Source: Paeniglutamicibacter antarcticus_C (GTDB lineage: Bacteria > Actinomycetota > Actinomycetes > Actinomycetales > Micrococcaceae). Taken from it: DNA of 64,000 nucleotides. The DNA is taken from positions 1 to 64,000 of the forward strand of contig NZ_BAABLK010000094.1 in NCBI RefSeq assembly GCF_039544305.1, written 5' to 3'. The notes beneath the pieces were generated by a model. That model saw only the letters and a program-made list of their open reading frames with translations, was not told the origin of the DNA and ran no database searches. Position numbers and translations under genes: made by a program. Shown here one piece after another: positions 61,483 through 64,000 of this stretch; within the stretch, counting starts at the first letter, position 1; the number at the start of each line of letters is the position of its first letter.

Positions 61483-64000
61483 GCGTGTGGCTCCGATGCA
61501 TTGGTCTTGCCCTGGGCGGTGGCTACCGACTCCACGGTGATCTTGGTGTCGGCCCCGTTTTCGTTCGGTTCAAGGACCAGTCCGGTGGTGAGAGTCTCGG
61601 ACTTGATCAGGGCGGCGTTGGCTTGCAGCGCCGCCAGGGTGGCGGGGTCGGCGTGGATCACAGTGCGGATGCGGTCGCTGACCGCCAAATCCGCGTCCTT
61701 GCGGGCCGACTGGATGGCGCGGATCGTGTCCCGCGCCAGGCCTTCGGCGGCGAGTTCGGGACTCACCTCGGTGTCCAGGACCAGGAATCCCCCTCCGGGC
61801 AGCACCGCCGCGGCGATCGACTCCTCGCCCTCGGTGGCTTCGACGACGGTCTCCAGGGTGTATTCGTGGTCTTGGAGTTCCAGGGACCCGGCGGTGACGA
61901 TGCCGGCCTCGCTCGTTGACCAGTCCCCCGATTTGGCACCCTTGATGGCGAGCTGCACGTTCTTACCCAGCCGCGGCCCGGCGGCCCGGGCGTTGACGAC
62001 CAGGCGCTGGCTGATGCCGTATTCGGCGGCGTTGGCTTCTGCCGCATCGATCAGGGTCAGCGATCGAAGGTTCAGCTCGTCCTTGATGATGGTGGCGAAG
62101 GTGCCGGCCAGCGCGGCGGCGTTGGGCACCGCGACGCTCATCCCGGCCAGCGGGAGGCGCACCCGCAGGTTCGCGGCCTTGCGCAGCGAGGAACCGACCG
62201 AGGCGATCTTCCGGGTGGTTTCCATCGCAGCGACCAGCTCCTGGTTGCGTCCAAAGGCCTCGGCGTCGGGCCATGGCTCCAGGTGCACCGAGCGTCCCCC
62301 GGTGAGCCCGCGCCAGATCTCCTCGGATGCCAGCGGCAGCAGCGAGGCCGCCACGCGGGTCAGTGTTTCCAGGGCCGTGTAGAGGGTGTCGAACGCGCCA
62401 GGGTCCTCGTCGAAGAAGCGCTGGCGGGAACGGCGCACGTACCAGTTGGTGAGCGTGTCCATGTATTGGCGGATGGTTTCCGCGGCCTCGGAGATATCGT
62501 AGGCATCCAGGTGGGCCCCGGCCTGCCGGACCAGGTCCCCGGTCGCGGCGAGCATGTAGGCATCGAGCGGGTCGGACGAGGTGTAGGTGTGCTTGGCCTG
62601 GTACCCGGCACCGGAATTCGCGGCGTTGGTGTACAGGCAGAAGAAATGCCAGACGTTCCACATCGGCAGCAACACCTGGCGCACGCCCTCGCGGATGCCT
62701 TGCTCGGTGACCACCAGGTTGCCGCCGCGAAGGATCGGGGAGGCCATCAGGAACCAGCGCATCGCATCGGCGCCGTCGCGATCAAGGACCTCATTGACAT
62801 CCGGGTAGTTGCGCAGCGACTTGGACATCTTCGCTCCGTCCGAGCCCAGCACGATGCCGTGGCTGATCACGTTCTTGAACGCCGGGCGGTCAAAGAGCGC
62901 GGTGGAGAGGATGTGCATGGTGTAGAACCAGCCGCGGGTCTGGCCGATGTATTCGACGATGAAGTCCGCCGGGTGGTGGGTGTCGAACCATTCCTTGTTC
63001 TCGAACGGGTAGTGCGCCTGGGCGTAGGGCATAGACCCGGAGTCGAACCAGACATCTAGGACGTCCTCGACGCGGTACATGGTACCCGCGCCGGTGCAGC
63101 CCTCGTGGGCCTTGGTGAGCTCGTCGATGAACGGGCGGTGCAGATCCGGCTCACCCCCGTGGTTGAGCGGCAGGCGGCCGAATCCGGCCTGGATTTCTTC
63201 AAGCGAGCCGTACACCTCGCGGTGTGTGCAGTCCTGGGCGTCGCATTCCCACACCGGGATCGGGGAACCCCAGTAGCGGTTGCGCGAGATCGACCAGTCA
63301 CGGGCGTTGGCAAGCCACTTGCCGAATTGGCCGTCCTTGACGTTGCCCGGGATCCAGTTGATCTGCTGGTTCAATTCCAGCATGCGCTCCTTGACCTTGG
63401 TGACTTCTACGTACCAGGAGGAAATCGCCCGGTAGATCAGCGGGGTGCGGCAACGCCAGCAGTGCGGGTAGGAGTGCACGTAGGAGGCTTGCTTGATGAG
63501 ACGCGCATCGGACTTCAGGACGTTGGTGATGATCTTGTTGGCTTCAAAGACCTGCACTCCGGCGATCTCGGCCAGCTCCCCGCCCTTGAAAAGCGGCAGG
63601 AAGTTCGCACCCTCGTCGATGGAGAGGATCACCGGGATGCCAGCGGCCTCACAGATCTTTTGGTCCTCTTCGCCGTAGGCGGGGGCCTGGTGGACGATGC
63701 CGGTGCCGTCAGTGGTGGTGACGTAGTCGGCAACCAGCAGCTGGAATGCATCTGCGGTGTCGTAGGCATCGATATCGGTGAAGGTGTCCCACAACGGGGT
63801 GTAGCGGATCCCGGCCAGCTGCTCACCGGTGTAGTGTGCGGTGATTGCCTCGGCGGCCGATGCCTCGTCGGCGTAGCCGAGGTCTTTGGCGTAGGAACCC
63901 AGCAGGTCCGCGGCGATCATGAAGTCGCCGTTGGCCGCCGATGCCTTTACGCCGTTCTCCCCGGCGGGCACCACCACGTAGGTGACCGAAGGGCCCACGG
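61479..64000 (-). CDS. ileS: Isoleucyl-tRNA synthetase, C-terminal part (runs off the edge)
   Basis: About 840 residues of the C-terminal portion are present; the N-terminus with HIGH lies outside the window. Visible are part of the editing domain, the zinc-like pair in WECDAQDCTHREVYGSLEEI, the catalytic-domain region SWYVEVTKVKERM and DVWFDSGSMPYAQ, the KMSKS loop in SDGAKMSKSLRNYPDVNEV, the anticodon-binding domain and a long C-terminal domain. The type resembles the eukaryote-like long IleRS usual in Actinobacteria. It heads the unit ileS-folC-DUF4233-ndk. Confidence 0.96.
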   Translation of the reverse strand, partial: VGPSVTYVVVPAGENGVKASAANGDFMIAADLLGSYAKDLGYADEASAAEAITAHYTGEQLAGIRYTPLWDTFTDIDAYDTADAFQLLVADYVTTTDGTGIVHQAPAYGEEDQKICEAAGIPVILSIDEGANFLPLFKGGELAEIAGVQVFEANKIITNVLKSDARLIKQASYVHSYPHCWRCRTPLIYRAISSWYVEVTKVKERMLELNQQINWIPGNVKDGQFGKWLANARDWSISRNRYWGSPIPVWECDAQDCTHREVYGSLEEIQAGFGRLPLNHGGEPDLHRPFIDELTKAHEGCTGAGTMYRVEDVLDVWFDSGSMPYAQAHYPFENKEWFDTHHPADFIVEYIGQTRGWFYTMHILSTALFDRPAFKNVISHGIVLGSDGAKMSKSLRNYPDVNEVLDRDGADAMRWFLMASPILRGGNLVVTEQGIREGVRQVLLPMWNVWHFFCLYTNAANSGAGYQAKHTYTSSDPLDAYMLAATGDLVRQAGAHLDAYDISEAAETIRQYMDTLTNWYVRRSRQRFFDEDPGAFDTLYTALETLTRVAASLLPLASEEIWRGLTGGRSVHLEPWPDAEAFGRNQELVAAMETTRKIASVGSSLRKAANLRVRLPLAGMSVAVPNAAALAGTFATIIKDELNLRSLTLIDAAEANAAEYGISQRLVVNARAAGPRLGKNVQLAIKGAKSGDWSTSEAGIVTAGSLELQDHEYTLETVVEATEGEESIAAAVLPGGGFLVLDTEVSPELAAEGLARDTIRAIQSARKDADLAVSDRIRTVIHADPATLAALQANAALIKSETLTTGLVLEPNENGADTKITVESVATAQGKTNASEPHA

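Noticed and set aside
1..64000. CRISPR arrays, rRNA genes, prophage structural genes
   Set aside because: No regularly spaced repeats, rRNA sequence or phage head or tail genes were seen.

Overview
The window reads as a chromosome segment of a high-GC Gram-positive bacterium of the Micrococcaceae (Arthrobacter, Paeniglutamicibacter or a close relative). The evidence is the actinobacterial gene content (mycothiol-linked S-(hydroxymethyl)mycothiol dehydrogenase and mycoredoxin, dnaE2 with actinobacterial LexA boxes, DUF1206, DUF4233 and DUF6504 proteins, class Ib nrdHIEF) and the order rne-rplU-rpmA-obg-proB-proA-nadD-rsfS beside ileS-folC-ndk. This assignment is inference from gene content, not a database result.

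Positions 1 to about 9000 are a decayed accessory region. They hold a minus-strand operon broken by several frameshifts and stops (1257-2040), a frameshifted IS110-family transposase (6354-7485), a membrane gene with two in-frame amber codons (8311-8909), other remnants, and a few apparently intact small genes (2030, 2461, 4054, 4566, 4904, 5575).

Positions 9200-33700 are mainly single genes for stress, redox and DNA damage: a DJ-1/Hsp31-type protein, error-prone polymerase DnaE2 and a DUF6504 protein, each with a LexA-like box upstream, a flavin disulfide reductase, ArfB ribosome rescue, an SRAP protein, mycoredoxin, the mycothiol formaldehyde-oxidation pair, a GntR regulator, lipoate ligase, USP, pyruvate dehydrogenase (PoxB type) and an FNT channel. 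The most unusual gene is at 20572-22005: an exonuclease VII large-subunit-like protein that keeps its catalytic residues but ends in two transmembrane helices and has no xseB beside it.

Positions 34000-45700 hold an SGNH hydrolase pseudogene, the nrdHIEF operon with DnaA boxes and an NrdR-like box upstream, a pyridoxal kinase and PLP-binding protein pair, a PhnA-type protein, a membrane gene broken by TGA, a SatD-like regulator with two palindromic operators over its promoter, and a CPBP-like membrane protein.

Positions 45800-64000 are core housekeeping, mostly on the minus strand: tRNA-Ala(GGC), rsfS, a long Ala/Pro-rich membrane protein, nadD, proA, proB, obg, rpmA, rplU, RNase E/G, VKOR and DUF2809 on the plus strand, then ndk, DUF4233, folC and the C-terminal part of ileS running off the right edge. 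Two genes here and upstream (proB and the DUF1206 gene) appear to start at ATC. Several genes appear to be leaderless.
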